Below, piece by piece: positions 8,682 through 17,871 of a stretch of DNA of 64,000 nt (position 1 is its first letter; every line of letters begins with the position of its first letter). The stretch is from Cupriavidus necator (lineage in GTDB: Bacteria; Pseudomonadota; Gammaproteobacteria; Burkholderiales; Burkholderiaceae). Both the position numbers and the translations under genes were made by a program. The stretch covers positions 248,001-312,000 of the forward strand of contig CP074388.1 of NCBI GenBank assembly GCA_022041995.1. The letters are read 5' to 3'. The notes under the pieces were generated by a model. It worked only from the letters and a program-made list of their open reading frames with translations, was not told where the DNA came from and ran no database searches.

Positions 8682-9800
8682 ATGCGAGTGAACATTGAAA
8701 GTGGCATCGTGTCGTGGAGCATGCGGTGCCTTCTCCTGTCGAGCCTCGCTTTCGGCCTGCATACGGCTCACGCCGCGGCGGCGCTTGACTTCGGCTATCG
8801 AATTGATGGGCCGGCAAATGTGCGGCCGACACTCGTGTTCAACGACGGCGAGAACACATACATTCAGCCCTCGGGCAGTGCGCGAACGCAGGTAGCAGGT
8901 GCCACCGCGGACGGTCCATACCTGCGTCTGCCCGGTATCCCTGAGTCCTTCGTAGCTCGGATCGGATCGATCTCGCTTCAGGTAAAACACATTGGGCTGC
9001 CCTCCGGCCCCGCCAGTGAGCCCGCTTACGGCCCAACGCAAAGCCGGTATCAGGCAGCATCCCCGCTTCATCAACCGCGGGCGGGCGATGCCGTGCCTCG
9101 ACGTGATTTGCTGCCGGATGGGAACTCATCGTTCAAGCCTGCCGGCGCAACCTCCACCGACGCGGTCACCAAGGATTCAAGTAATGATGGTGCAGGGGAC
9201 TTGCGGTCTGGTGCGGACCGATCGGCGGCAGTCCCGGGTCGGCCTGCCTCACGAGAGGGTGCCGCACCGGCAGCGAGCGAGAATCGAGATGGTTCCGACG
9301 TCTCATATTTGGCTAAGGCTTTTGGCGCCGATGGCATTCGCGAAGGCGCCAATGGCTCAATCCAGATCCGCTTCCCGGTGCGACCGAGCGGCGGTATTCA
9401 GTTTGTGACCGAGACTGGAAAGCGCCTGTCGTCCTCCTGGGACGATCGCACGGGTGTCATGACGATCGACCCCTCGCCTACATTCCTGGTCCGGGATGGG
9501 CGCTCTAGTGCGATCGTTACGCGGGAAGTTGCGGACACCTTTCACTTCCCGGGCGAGAACGCGGCGGGGCTCGACCAGGTCTTCTCCGAGCGAGGGAATA
9601 CGTATCTGCGCGTTGGCGATGGGACCAAGAAGGTGACGGTGCGAGTTGACGGAAGGATCGTGAAGGGTCAGCAGAAGGGCCGCTACTACCGCGTCAATGG
9701 AATAGGGGAAACCTTCGTCGTGGACGCGGACGGCTTCGAAGTGACGGTCACGCGTTCCCGGTCGGTCCGCTTTAGCGACCGCGCAGGCAGCTCGTCGTGA
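8682..9800 (+). CDS. Exported protein with two VirB9 C-terminal-like modules
   Basis: 372-aa protein with a signal peptide (about residues 1-33, ending HAAAA). Residues about 34-105 (FGYRIDGPANVRPTLVFNDG then TYIQP) resemble the VirB9 C-terminal domain, and so do residues about 280-365 (EVADTFHFPGENAAGLDQVF then NTYLRV). Between them are a low-complexity linker and a third beta-rich segment. The gene is embedded between virB10 and the transglycosylase gene and its stop overlaps the next start by 4 nt, so it is probably part of the mating apparatus. It may act as an extra outer-ring or VirB7-substitute protein; that role is inferred. Confidence 0.7.
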   Translation: MRVNIESGIVSWSMRCLLLSSLAFGLHTAHAAAALDFGYRIDGPANVRPTLVFNDGENTYIQPSGSARTQVAGATADGPYLRLPGIPESFVARIGSISLQVKHIGLPSGPASEPAYGPTQSRYQAASPLHQPRAGDAVPRRDLLPDGNSSFKPAGATSTDAVTKDSSNDGAGDLRSGADRSAAVPGRPASREGAAPAASENRDGSDVSYLAKAFGADGIREGANGSIQIRFPVRPSGGIQFVTETGKRLSSSWDDRTGVMTIDPSPTFLVRDGRSSAIVTREVADTFHFPGENAAGLDQVFSERGNTYLRVGDGTKKVTVRVDGRIVKGQQKGRYYRVNGIGETFVVDADGFEVTVTRSRSVRFSDRAGSSS

Positions 9801-10267
9801 CGCCGCCCATCGCACCTGCCATCGGCCGAAGCCTCGGGGGCGTGGCGATTGCCATCATCGGTACGCTCGCGTGGATCGGCGTGGCCAGCGCCGACTGCCT
9901 CGACGATGCCGCGTTGTTTCATGGGGTCAGCCCTTCCTTGCTCCGAAGCATCGCGATGCAGGAGTCGGGCCTGCGGCCATGGGTCACCAACCGCAATGCA
10001 AACGGTTCAGAGGATATCGGCCTCATGCAGATCAACTCGACCCACCTGGCGCGCCTGGGCAGGTATGGGATCACACGCGCCCACCTGTTTGATGGATGCA
10101 TCAATGCCTACGTTGGCGCGTGGATTCTGCGCGAGAACATCCAACGCTTCGGACCAACGTGGAAGGCGGTCGGGGCCTACAACGCATCCTCACCCGACAA
10201 GCAGTTGCGCTACGCCAACCAGATTCATGCGCGGTGGCAGGCGCTGCAGCGCGCCGCCTTGCGGTAG
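9797..10267 (+). CDS. VirB1-like lytic transglycosylase
   Basis: 156-aa exported muramidase of the SLT family that opens peptidoglycan for the secretion channel or pilus. An N-terminal signal peptide ends near ASA|DCLDD. Family motifs are visible: catalytic Glu in AMQESGLRPW, then GLMQINSTHL and VGAYNA. The GTG start at 9797 overlaps the previous stop (GTGA). It bridges the virB and pil clusters and could serve both. Confidence 0.9.
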   Translation: MTPPIAPAIGRSLGGVAIAIIGTLAWIGVASADCLDDAALFHGVSPSLLRSIAMQESGLRPWVTNRNANGSEDIGLMQINSTHLARLGRYGITRAHLFDGCINAYVGAWILRENIQRFGPTWKAVGAYNASSPDKQLRYANQIHARWQALQRAALR

Positions 10268-10295
10268 TTCCTTCACCTCAATCGAACGCATAGCT

Positions 10296-10802
10296 ATGTG
10301 CCAATCCAACCGAACCGTTCGCTTTGCCGTCGCCGCAGCATCACTGGTGAGCGGCCTGATCCTTGTGCCGGCTGTGCATGCCTCGCAGCTGTCGAACGAC
10401 GGCTGGCAGCAACTGCAGGCGCCAAATGGCGCCAAGACTGCCAAGGCCGCCGTCAGCCCGACATTGCTGGCCGCCAACACGCCATCCGTTGGCGCGGCGC
10501 CGAGCTTGACCAGCACCGCCGTGCCCAACGTCGCGCCGGCAGCCGGTGTCGTGTTCCGACTGGTCAAAGGGGAGGCGCTTCAACAGCAGCTTCAGAACTG
10601 GGCGAGCCGTGCCGGGTGGACGGTCGCCTGGAACGTTCCGGACGGCTGGATCGTGCCCGGCGACAAGGACTACGGCAGCGACTTCGAAAGCGCAGTCAAG
10701 CGTGTGGTGGAGGAGCTGGCCAATAACGGCGCCGACGTGGTGGGGGATAGCTGGCGCGGCAATCGCACGGTGATTATCAGCCAAAACGGGATGGTCCAAT
10801 GA
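10296..10802 (+). CDS. pilL: PilL-like protein with TcpQ C-terminal domain
   Basis: 168-aa exported protein. A signal peptide ends near VHA|SQL. A low-complexity linker follows, then a TcpQ/PilL-type C-terminal domain (VFRLVKGEALQQQLQNWASRAGWTVAW then IVPGDKDYGSDFESAV) that in type IVb pilus systems assists the secretin. It is the first gene of the pil operon. Its stop overlaps the secretin start (ATGA). Shorter than IncI1 PilL. Confidence 0.8.
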   Translation: MCQSNRTVRFAVAAASLVSGLILVPAVHASQLSNDGWQQLQAPNGAKTAKAAVSPTLLAANTPSVGAAPSLTSTAVPNVAPAAGVVFRLVKGEALQQQLQNWASRAGWTVAWNVPDGWIVPGDKDYGSDFESAVKRVVEELANNGADVVGDSWRGNRTVIISQNGMVQ

Positions 10803-12469
10803 TGATGATGAAGAGCAATGCGGCGCGCTACACCGCGTCCGCTGTGGCGGCCGCCACGCTGCTGTCGGGCTGCGGTGTGATGGAAACGCGCAATGTACAG
10901 AACGCGATCGGCAACGAGGCGCACGCCGCATACGCCGATGCGCCTCGCAGCCGTCCGGTGTTCCGAGTGCATGAGGGCGCCTGGCTGATGGGTGAGAAGA
11001 TCCGCGCCAGCAAGCCGCAGCCGGACATTTACAACAAATACACGGCGTTCGATGGCACGCTTGGGTCATTGACCGAAGCCGCGAACTGGATCGCACAGAG
11101 TGTCGGCGTGCGGGCGATCGTGGACGCCTCTGCCATTGCGTCAGCGACGGGCGGTTCGGCACCTACGCAGCCCGCCGCCGGGTCGAGGCCGACCGGACCC
11201 ATTCCGATGGGCGGCACGCCGCGCGTTGACCTCGCCGCCCCGTTGGCCGGCGCGTCTGCATCGGGCCAGAGTGCCGGCATGGCGAGCACCATGCCCTTGA
11301 CCCTCCGGTACAAAGGCAACTTCAAGGGTTTCCTCGATGCCGTCGAGGCGCACTTTGGTGTCTGGTCGCGTTACAACGACGGCACGGTGTCGTTCTTCCG
11401 GACGGAAACCCGGACCTTCATGCTGCCGAGCCTCGCGGATGCCTCGTCCATGACCGGTTCGATCACCACGTCGGACAGCAGCTCCGGGGGCATGGCCGGC
11501 GCCGGCGGGAACGGCGGCAGTGCAGGCGGAAGCGGCGGCCGTAGCGGCCAGTCGATGAGCATGTCGGTCGATATGAAGCCGTGGGAGACCCTCCAGGCGA
11601 CTGCCAAGGCCGTCGCTGGCGCCAGCGCCGAAGTCGTGGTCGACAAGAACCTTGGCACCCTGACCGTGACAGGCGATCCGGTGCAGTGCGATCGCATCGA
11701 ACAGTTCGTCAAGAGCCTCGCCGCCATGTACGGCAAGCAGGTGGCCATCGATGTGCAGGTCTACGAAGTCCGCGTCACGCGTGAGGACAACTACGGGCTG
11801 AACCTGTCGCTTGCCTACCAAAGTTCCGCTGGCCAGGCCGGCGTCGCGTTCAGTTCCGTCAGCACGCCGACGATTTCAGGTAGTGCCACCCCGATGAACT
11901 TGGGCGCGACGATCATGAGTGGTCCTTTCGCCGGCAGCAAGGCCGTCGTGCAGGCGCTCTCCACGCTCGGCAACGTGTCGCAGGTGGTTTCGCGCTCGGG
12001 CGTGACGCAAAACGGCAAGGTCCTGGCCCTGCAGACGGCCACGCTGCAGGACTATGTCGCACAGTCGCAGACGACGCTGGCTGCCAACGTCGGTTCCACC
12101 AGTTCCATCCAGACCGGAACCGTGACCTACGGCTTTACCAGCAACTTCCTGCCCAAGGTTGTCGATGGCCGGATTCTGATGAACTTCGACATGACGCTGT
12201 CGGATCTGCTGCCCCTGCAGCGCTTCAATTCAGGCGGAGATGCGAACCAAACCAGTGTACAGCTGCGCACCATGCCGACCAACCGGTTCACGCAGTCGAT
12301 CACCTTGAAGCCCGGTGAATCGCTGGTGCTCACAGGCCTGCGCAACCAGAAGGCGGCTACGACCAACAACGGCGTCGGCGAGCCGTGGATGGCGGCGCTG
12401 GGCGGTGGCGTCGGTGCCCTCAAGGGAGACACGGTCATCGCCATCATGATCTCGGCCCGCTTGCTGTAA
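10799..12469 (+). CDS. pilN: PilN-type secretin lipoprotein
   Basis: 556-aa outer-membrane secretin through which the thin conjugative pilus exits. The lipobox LLSGC is at about residues 21-25. The middle holds N-domain repeats separated by a Gly/Ser-rich stretch around residues 225-250. The secretin domain starts near KQVAIDVQVYEVRVTREDNYGLNL and ends with the typical SITLKPGESLVLTGLRNQ. Start 10799 (four ATG codons in a row) overlaps the pilL stop; the first or second methionine is equally likely. Confidence 0.92.
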   Translation: MMMMKSNAARYTASAVAAATLLSGCGVMETRNVQNAIGNEAHAAYADAPRSRPVFRVHEGAWLMGEKIRASKPQPDIYNKYTAFDGTLGSLTEAANWIAQSVGVRAIVDASAIASATGGSAPTQPAAGSRPTGPIPMGGTPRVDLAAPLAGASASGQSAGMASTMPLTLRYKGNFKGFLDAVEAHFGVWSRYNDGTVSFFRTETRTFMLPSLADASSMTGSITTSDSSSGGMAGAGGNGGSAGGSGGRSGQSMSMSVDMKPWETLQATAKAVAGASAEVVVDKNLGTLTVTGDPVQCDRIEQFVKSLAAMYGKQVAIDVQVYEVRVTREDNYGLNLSLAYQSSAGQAGVAFSSVSTPTISGSATPMNLGATIMSGPFAGSKAVVQALSTLGNVSQVVSRSGVTQNGKVLALQTATLQDYVAQSQTTLAANVGSTSSIQTGTVTYGFTSNFLPKVVDGRILMNFDMTLSDLLPLQRFNSGGDANQTSVQLRTMPTNRFTQSITLKPGESLVLTGLRNQKAATTNNGVGEPWMAALGGGVGALKGDTVIAIMISARLL

Positions 12470-12484
12470 CCCAGAGACAATTCC

Positions 12485-13156
12485 ATGCAGAATCGCGCAT
12501 TCAATCATCGTTGGACCCCTGCCGCCCTGGCGATTGTCGCTACCGTCGGCCTCTCGGCTGCCATCCCTGCCAATGCGGCGTCGCCGATGTCGAACCCTGT
12601 GGCCGCAGCGATTGCCTCGGCCGGGGGTAGTCCGGCGAATACGCAGGGCACTGCGCCCTCGTTGCCGTCGCCCTCTGCTACTTCAGCGACCGGGAATGTG
12701 GCTCCTACAGCCACCACGGCGCCCACTGTCGAGACAGCCCAGCCGTCGCGCCCCACTGACGCACCGGAACTTGCCGCCTTGCAGTCTCAATTGGCACTGT
12801 GGAAGGCGCGCGCCGAGATCGCCAAGTACAAGGCAGAGGTGAAGCGGGCGGAGGATTCGCTGATCGCGTCCCCTGCCGGCGCGGCGCCGGGGGGCGGCGC
12901 GCCATCGATTTCGCTGGCCGGTCCGATGCCGGCTGGCGGCGTGGCAGAGCGCGCGCCGCGCATCGCGCCGGAGGCGCCTCGCGTGGTGTCGCTTCGCGCG
13001 TTCGATGGTCACTACACCGCGGTTGTGGATGTCAGCGGTCGAACCATTCCGGTCCACGCTGGCGACACGCTGGATGGTGGCTGGAAGGTCGTCAGCATCG
13101 ATGACGGTGGGGTGAAGCTTGCCAACGGCAAGCGCGTGCGCACGCTGAGGCCTTGA
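12485..13156 (+). CDS. pilP: PilP-like type IVb pilus assembly protein
   Basis: 223-aa exported protein. A signal peptide ends near IPANA|ASP. A Pro/Thr/Ala-rich linker and a short helix (ELAALQSQLALWKARAEIAKYKAE) precede a compact C-terminal beta domain (LRAFDGHYTAVVDVSGRTIPV, then GWKVVSIDDGGVKLANG) typical of PilP/GspC-like proteins that link secretin and inner-membrane complex. It lies 15 nt after pilN and 3 nt before pilO; the order pilP-pilO is the reverse of IncI1. Confidence 0.8.
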   Translation: MQNRAFNHRWTPAALAIVATVGLSAAIPANAASPMSNPVAAAIASAGGSPANTQGTAPSLPSPSATSATGNVAPTATTAPTVETAQPSRPTDAPELAALQSQLALWKARAEIAKYKAEVKRAEDSLIASPAGAAPGGGAPSISLAGPMPAGGVAERAPRIAPEAPRVVSLRAFDGHYTAVVDVSGRTIPVHAGDTLDGGWKVVSIDDGGVKLANGKRVRTLRP

Positions 13157-13159
13157 GCG

Positions 13160-14401
13160 ATGGCTGAGATCCTGTCATTCCCCGGACTGAAGGGCAGCTT
13201 CACCATCGGGCTGACCTGGCAACACGAGGAAGAGCAACCGAGCCAGGGTGTCCTACGCGCACGTGCGCTGGAACTCGGTCGGACCGTCCGCTGGGGCGTG
13301 GTGCATCAAAGCGCGGAAGGGGCCATCCAGACCGGATTCTGCGAAGCGATCGCCGGCGCAAAGCCGGGCGGGCTGAAACCGCTCGCCGCAATCGTTGCCG
13401 GCCAGCACCGCCAGCCATGGAGGGGACTCTTCCACCTGCAGGGCAGCCTCTACTGGTACATCGCCGTCCGGCAGGGTCAGGCCGTTATTGCCGGTGGCGA
13501 CCGGGTGGGCACCCTGGAGGAACTGGAACCGATCCGGGAGCGGCATCGCGCCCTTGGGGATTGGACGGATGTTGAAGGGACGATACGGGATCTCGCCAAC
13601 ATGACGCGCGCTGCAAAGGGCGTGTCGCCCATGCGGGACGTGCTGACCGGCCCTTGGAAGTCGACGTCCTATGCGGTGGCTGCGGCAATCGGCGTGGTCG
13701 CGCTTCTCGTCGGAGGCTGGTACTGGTACGACCAACAGCAGGAGGCTGAGCGCGAGGCGCAGTTGATGCGACAGCGCGCCATCGCCGCCGCGCAACGCGC
13801 CAATGAGGCCGCACGGCAGCGGGCCATACCTTGGGTCGAAGAAGCGACGCCGACCGCCTTCCTGCAGGCCTGCCGCCGCGCCTGGGACCGGCAGGGCCTA
13901 GCGGAGGCTGGCTGGACGCTCTCCAGCTGGCGCTGCAAGCCGGCCACGTCGACCACCCTGACGATCGAAACCACGTGGAAGCGTGAGGGCGGCTTGGCTG
14001 CCAATGCTCCCGGAGCGCTTTCCACGGACGGCAATCAAGCGACGGCGACGGCGAATGCGCCGGCGGCATTCCTGCCTTCCTCGCGCGCGGTCAGTGCGAC
14101 AGCCGCCGCGCAGCGGTCGATGTGGACGTACGCACAGGGTAACGGCGTGAGTTTGCAGTTGACCTCTCCGCCCCCACTGCTGCCGGCAGACGGCAACACC
14201 CCGGTCGATCCTTGGCTCGCCATGACCACGGACATGGGCTTTGGTGCCCCGCCGTGGCTGGGTGCGGGCGAGGGGTTGGATGGCGTGGCAGGCCTGCGCC
14301 TGACCGAAGTCAGCTACGAAGCAGCCGCCCAGTCATGGAAGGGCACAGGAAAACTGTACGCAATGCGGGACGGCGCAGTGCCGCCCGCTGGGAGTCAATG
14401 A
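13160..14401 (+). CDS. pilO: PilO-like pilus accessory protein
   Basis: 413-aa bitopic protein. The N-terminal cytoplasmic domain (about 1-165) matches the PilO2/PilO pattern with RWGVVHQSAEGAIQTGF and LYWYIAVRQGQAVIAGGD. One transmembrane helix follows (about 172-190, VAAAIGVVALLVGGWYWY), then a coiled stretch rich in Arg/Gln/Ala and a periplasmic domain. It forms part of the inner-membrane alignment platform for the secretin. Its stop overlaps the pilQ start (ATGA). Confidence 0.82.
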   Translation: MAEILSFPGLKGSFTIGLTWQHEEEQPSQGVLRARALELGRTVRWGVVHQSAEGAIQTGFCEAIAGAKPGGLKPLAAIVAGQHRQPWRGLFHLQGSLYWYIAVRQGQAVIAGGDRVGTLEELEPIRERHRALGDWTDVEGTIRDLANMTRAAKGVSPMRDVLTGPWKSTSYAVAAAIGVVALLVGGWYWYDQQQEAEREAQLMRQRAIAAAQRANEAARQRAIPWVEEATPTAFLQACRRAWDRQGLAEAGWTLSSWRCKPATSTTLTIETTWKREGGLAANAPGALSTDGNQATATANAPAAFLPSSRAVSATAAAQRSMWTYAQGNGVSLQLTSPPPLLPADGNTPVDPWLAMTTDMGFGAPPWLGAGEGLDGVAGLRLTEVSYEAAAQSWKGTGKLYAMRDGAVPPAGSQ

Positions 14402-16203
14402 TGGTCAAGACCATATCGCGCCTGTGGCGCAGTCCACGCAACACCTCGGCAGGGGTCGCCGCACTTGCGGCGCGCGCCGAGCCGTCTGTGAAGTCCGATG
14501 CCCTGGCGTTGCCGAAGCCTCCGGAGGTGCTTGAGCCGCATATCCTATACCCGCGTAACCTGCCCGCCACCTTTGACCGTGTCGCCTTCAACCTGAACCA
14601 CCTGACTGCCGACCAGGCATCGGCGCTTCGCCAGCGCGCCGCGGAAAGCGGCCTGCATGTGGAAGATGTCGCCAAGGAACTGGGCCTGACCGATGACAAC
14701 GTGCAGCAGGTGCTGGCTGTGCACGGTTGCGATATCTATGTGGATGCCCGGCATTTCGGCACGCCGCGGCTGCTCACTTGGGAAGCCAAGCTGCGGCGCA
14801 GCGGCGCCGCGCCCCAACTGCGCAAGGTGTCCGCGCAGGAGCTTGCGGTGTTGCGCCAGCAGCGCGGTTCCGGTCAACTGCAGGATACCGACCTGCAGAC
14901 CCTGACGCTCGCGCGCCGGCTGATTGCGGATTGCGCCGCCCTGATCGCCTCGGACATTCACATCCTGGTTCGCGAGCACCACACCGAGATTCAGGTACGG
15001 ATCAAGGGAGACCTGCGCACGGTCTCCGCGCTATCGATGCGCCGCGAGGAGGGTGAACGCCTGATCCGCGCGATGTACACGGGCCTCGCCACGGTGAAGG
15101 CCGCCACCTATAACCCGCTGGACGTGCAAGACGCGCAGATCGCCGGCGACGCGCTGCCGGGCACCGGGCTTTCGAGTGTACGGATCGTGCGCGGGCCCGC
15201 TTACCCGGTGGAGAGTGGTGGCGGCTTTCTTGTAGCGCGGCTGCAGTATCGGGAGCACCACGAGGGCGCACTGAAGGCGGACGCGGTCGACGCGACCAAA
15301 CGGCTCGAACTGCGCTCGCCGAAAGCGCCGGGCGGCGAATTCAAGCTCGGCCAGATGGGCTACACGCAACTGCAAGTGGAACTCATCGCGCAGCTGCTGC
15401 GGCGTCCCATGGGCGTGATCATCGTGACCGGTCCGACCGGGAGCGGAAAGACCACGACGCTCTTTGAGTGCACGCGGCATCAGGCACGCCTTTTCCCGGA
15501 GAAGCGGCTCATCACGATCGAGAATCCGACCGAGTACCCGATGGACTGGGCGATCCAGCTCACCACGGAAAGCGAGCGGTTCCCGGAAATGTTGCGCATG
15601 ACGCTGCGGATGGACCCGGATGCTGTGCTGCTGGGCGAAATCCGCGGTGTCGAGGAAGCGATCGCGACACTGCAGGCGGCGGCGACCGGCCACCAGGTGC
15701 TCACCACGCTGCACGTGACCGACCCGTTCGAGACGTTCTCGCGACTGGTGATGCTGGACCATGTTCGCTTGGCGATGGAGGTGATCGCCAATCACAACCA
15801 GATCATCGGCCTCATCGCGCAGCGGATTGTGCCGCTGCTGTGTTCGAAATGCTCTGTGGAGCTGGACAAGGCCCCAGAACCACTGCCGGATTACATGCTC
15901 AGTGCGATGCGAACCTGGGGCGATCTCTCGGAAGTCCGAGTGCGCGGCGCGGGCTGCGATCACTGCCACGGCGAAGCAATCATTGGTCAACAGGCGCTAG
16001 CTGAAGTTGTCGTGACCTGCGAGCAGCTTATGCAGGATTGCATCAACGACGGCGTATTGGCAGCGCGGCGCAATCATCGGCGCCGGGAGGGTTCGGACAA
16101 GCCCATGATCTCGCACGCGATGGACCTTGTGCTGGCGGGCCGCCTGAGCCCTGTCGATGCGGAGCGAAGCGTAGACGCTATTCCAATGCGGGAGAAGCTG
16201 TGA
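14398..16203 (+). CDS. pilQ: PilQ/GspE-type pilus assembly ATPase
   Basis: 601-aa secretion ATPase that powers type IVb pilin polymerisation at the inner membrane. The Walker A motif GPTGSGKT is encoded near 15430-15453, followed by an Asp box-like segment and Walker B-like AVLLGEIRG. The His box GHQVLTTLHV and a C-terminal zinc-finger-like Cys set (LLCSKCSVEL and GCDHCHGE) are also present. The start is taken at the ATG overlapping the pilO stop; the frame is open further upstream without domain content. pilR follows with a GTGA overlap. Confidence 0.93.
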   Translation: MMVKTISRLWRSPRNTSAGVAALAARAEPSVKSDALALPKPPEVLEPHILYPRNLPATFDRVAFNLNHLTADQASALRQRAAESGLHVEDVAKELGLTDDNVQQVLAVHGCDIYVDARHFGTPRLLTWEAKLRRSGAAPQLRKVSAQELAVLRQQRGSGQLQDTDLQTLTLARRLIADCAALIASDIHILVREHHTEIQVRIKGDLRTVSALSMRREEGERLIRAMYTGLATVKAATYNPLDVQDAQIAGDALPGTGLSSVRIVRGPAYPVESGGGFLVARLQYREHHEGALKADAVDATKRLELRSPKAPGGEFKLGQMGYTQLQVELIAQLLRRPMGVIIVTGPTGSGKTTTLFECTRHQARLFPEKRLITIENPTEYPMDWAIQLTTESERFPEMLRMTLRMDPDAVLLGEIRGVEEAIATLQAAATGHQVLTTLHVTDPFETFSRLVMLDHVRLAMEVIANHNQIIGLIAQRIVPLLCSKCSVELDKAPEPLPDYMLSAMRTWGDLSEVRVRGAGCDHCHGEAIIGQQALAEVVVTCEQLMQDCINDGVLAARRNHRRREGSDKPMISHAMDLVLAGRLSPVDAERSVDAIPMREKL

Positions 16204-17240
16204 GCGGACTGTCTTGGGCAATGCGCCGGCGCCTGTATCAACAGGCCTCGAGCCAGTTGGAGAATGGGCTGACTCTCGCCCAGGTCATTGAGGACTTCCG
16301 GGAGCGGCAAGCGCGGCGAGGCCGCAAGCGCGCCGCCGAGGCGGCGCACGAAGTCAGTCGGCAGGTGCGCGATGGCAAGACGCTGATGGCGGCGATGGGT
16401 ACGAGCCTCAGTGATCTGGAACGCAGCGTGCTGGACGCCGGCGAGAAGGCCGGACAGCTGCCGGACGCCATGCGCCTGGTGCTGGACGTGCGCGAACTGA
16501 CGACGCGCCTGCGCCAGAAGCTGCAGGCTAGCTTCTTCGCGCCCGCTGTGTACCTGGTCACGCTATATGTCGTCCTGCTGCTGATCGGCGGCTACATCGT
16601 GCCGCAGTTCACCGATGTGCTGTCGATCGATAAGTGGACAGGATGGGCATATGCCATGTACGGAATGGGCCAGCTGGCTGTGGGATGGCCGGCGCCGGTG
16701 ATCTTTGGCAGCCTCGGTGCCTACGCCGGCTGGAGCTGGTGGGCGTTGCCGAGGTGGGCCGGGCCGGGCAGGCGATTCTTTGACCAGCATGTGTTTCCGT
16801 TCACGGTGTACCGCGAGATCACCGGTTTCAGCTGGCTGATGTCGTTCGTCGCGCTGCTGCGGGCGAAAGTGCCTGACATTGCAGCGCTGGAGGGCCAGAT
16901 CGGGACGGCATCGCCATGGCTGGCCTCACGCTTGAGGCCGATTCGACTCGGCCTGGCCGATGGCCTGGACCTCGCGGAAGCCATGCGGCAGACCGGGAAC
17001 GGCTTTCCTTCGCTGGATCTGATCGATGAAATCGGCGCGTATGCGGGCTTTGACGACTTCACCGAGAAGATTACGGTGGCGGTGCGGCAGAACGCCGAAG
17101 TCATCGAGCGGCAACTGCTTGCGAAGGGGATGGTGATGTCGGCGACCTTCACCGGACTGATGTTCCTCGCCTTCGTTGTGCTGCAACTTGGCTCGAACTC
17201 GCTCTCGGAGATCCTCACATCTTCGATGAACAAACTCTGA
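16200..17240 (+). CDS. pilR: PilR/GspF-type inner-membrane platform protein
   Basis: 346-aa T2SSF-domain protein. The GTG start at 16200 overlaps the pilQ stop by 4 nt. Two T2SSF repeats are seen, the first around residues 60-110 (LSDLERSVLDAGEKAGQLPD) and the second around residues 205-300. Hydrophobic helices follow each repeat (PAVYLVTLYVVLLLIGGYIV; FTGLMFLAFVVLQLG). It anchors the assembly ATPase to the membrane in pilus machines. It is the last gene before the pilin genes. Confidence 0.9.
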   Translation: MSGLSWAMRRRLYQQASSQLENGLTLAQVIEDFRERQARRGRKRAAEAAHEVSRQVRDGKTLMAAMGTSLSDLERSVLDAGEKAGQLPDAMRLVLDVRELTTRLRQKLQASFFAPAVYLVTLYVVLLLIGGYIVPQFTDVLSIDKWTGWAYAMYGMGQLAVGWPAPVIFGSLGAYAGWSWWALPRWAGPGRRFFDQHVFPFTVYREITGFSWLMSFVALLRAKVPDIAALEGQIGTASPWLASRLRPIRLGLADGLDLAEAMRQTGNGFPSLDLIDEIGAYAGFDDFTEKITVAVRQNAEVIERQLLAKGMVMSATFTGLMFLAFVVLQLGSNSLSEILTSSMNKL

Positions 17241-17273
17241 CAATCGCTTTCGCAATCTCACAAGGAGTATCAA

Positions 17274-17774
17274 ATGGACGGAATTCTTGGGCGTATCGTT
17301 GCCATCGTGTTGGGTCTGCTGGCTCTCGTTGGCATTGCCTATGCCGGGTACAACGGCTTTCAGAGCCACAAGGCCGGCGTGGTCGCAACCAATATCACGC
17401 AGCTGATCACGAATGCGCGTGCAGGGTTCTCGCAGGGAAACAACGGCTATACCAATTTCACCACCGCTAATATCGCTTCGATGATTACTGGCGGCATGTT
17501 TCCCTCGGACATGGTGCGTGGCACGGCGCTCGTCGACCCTTGGGGGAATGCGGTCACGCTGGCCGCCGCCAACAACGGGTCCCAGGGTGTCATTACCTTC
17601 GGCGGTGGCAATGCCCAAACGGCAAAACAATGCGTGAGCACAGCACTGGGCCTGAAGGACTACGTGACGCTGGCGGTCGGCTCGACCACGTTCAACCAGA
17701 CCAACCTGCCTGACCAGGCCACCGCCGGCGCTGCCTGTAGCGCCACAGCGACCTTCACCCTGACCTTCCAGTAA
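17274..17774 (+). CDS. pilS: PilS-type major prepilin, copy 1
   Basis: 166-aa type IVb pilin (PilS-like). It starts MDGILGRIVAIVLGLLALVG: a very short leader ending in Gly6, then a hydrophobic helix, then a globular domain with two cysteines (KQCVST and GAACSAT) placed for the pilin disulphide loop. The ribosome site AAGGAG precedes the ATG. The usual Glu at position +5 of the mature pilin is not evident. A near-identical second copy begins 97 nt downstream. Confidence 0.85.
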   Translation: MDGILGRIVAIVLGLLALVGIAYAGYNGFQSHKAGVVATNITQLITNARAGFSQGNNGYTNFTTANIASMITGGMFPSDMVRGTALVDPWGNAVTLAAANNGSQGVITFGGGNAQTAKQCVSTALGLKDYVTLAVGSTTFNQTNLPDQATAGAACSATATFTLTFQ

Positions 17775-17871
17775 GCAGGCAAAGCGCTCACAGCGACGAG
17801 GCGGATTTCCACCGGCATCACGTCCACGGTGGAAGGCGACGAAATCTGGGCGTGGACAATGGGGAAAAGAC

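Noticed and set aside
9849..10295. Upstream extension of the pilL frame
   Set aside because: The extension overlaps the transglycosylase gene and lacks a signal peptide; the ATG at 10296 gives a clean one.
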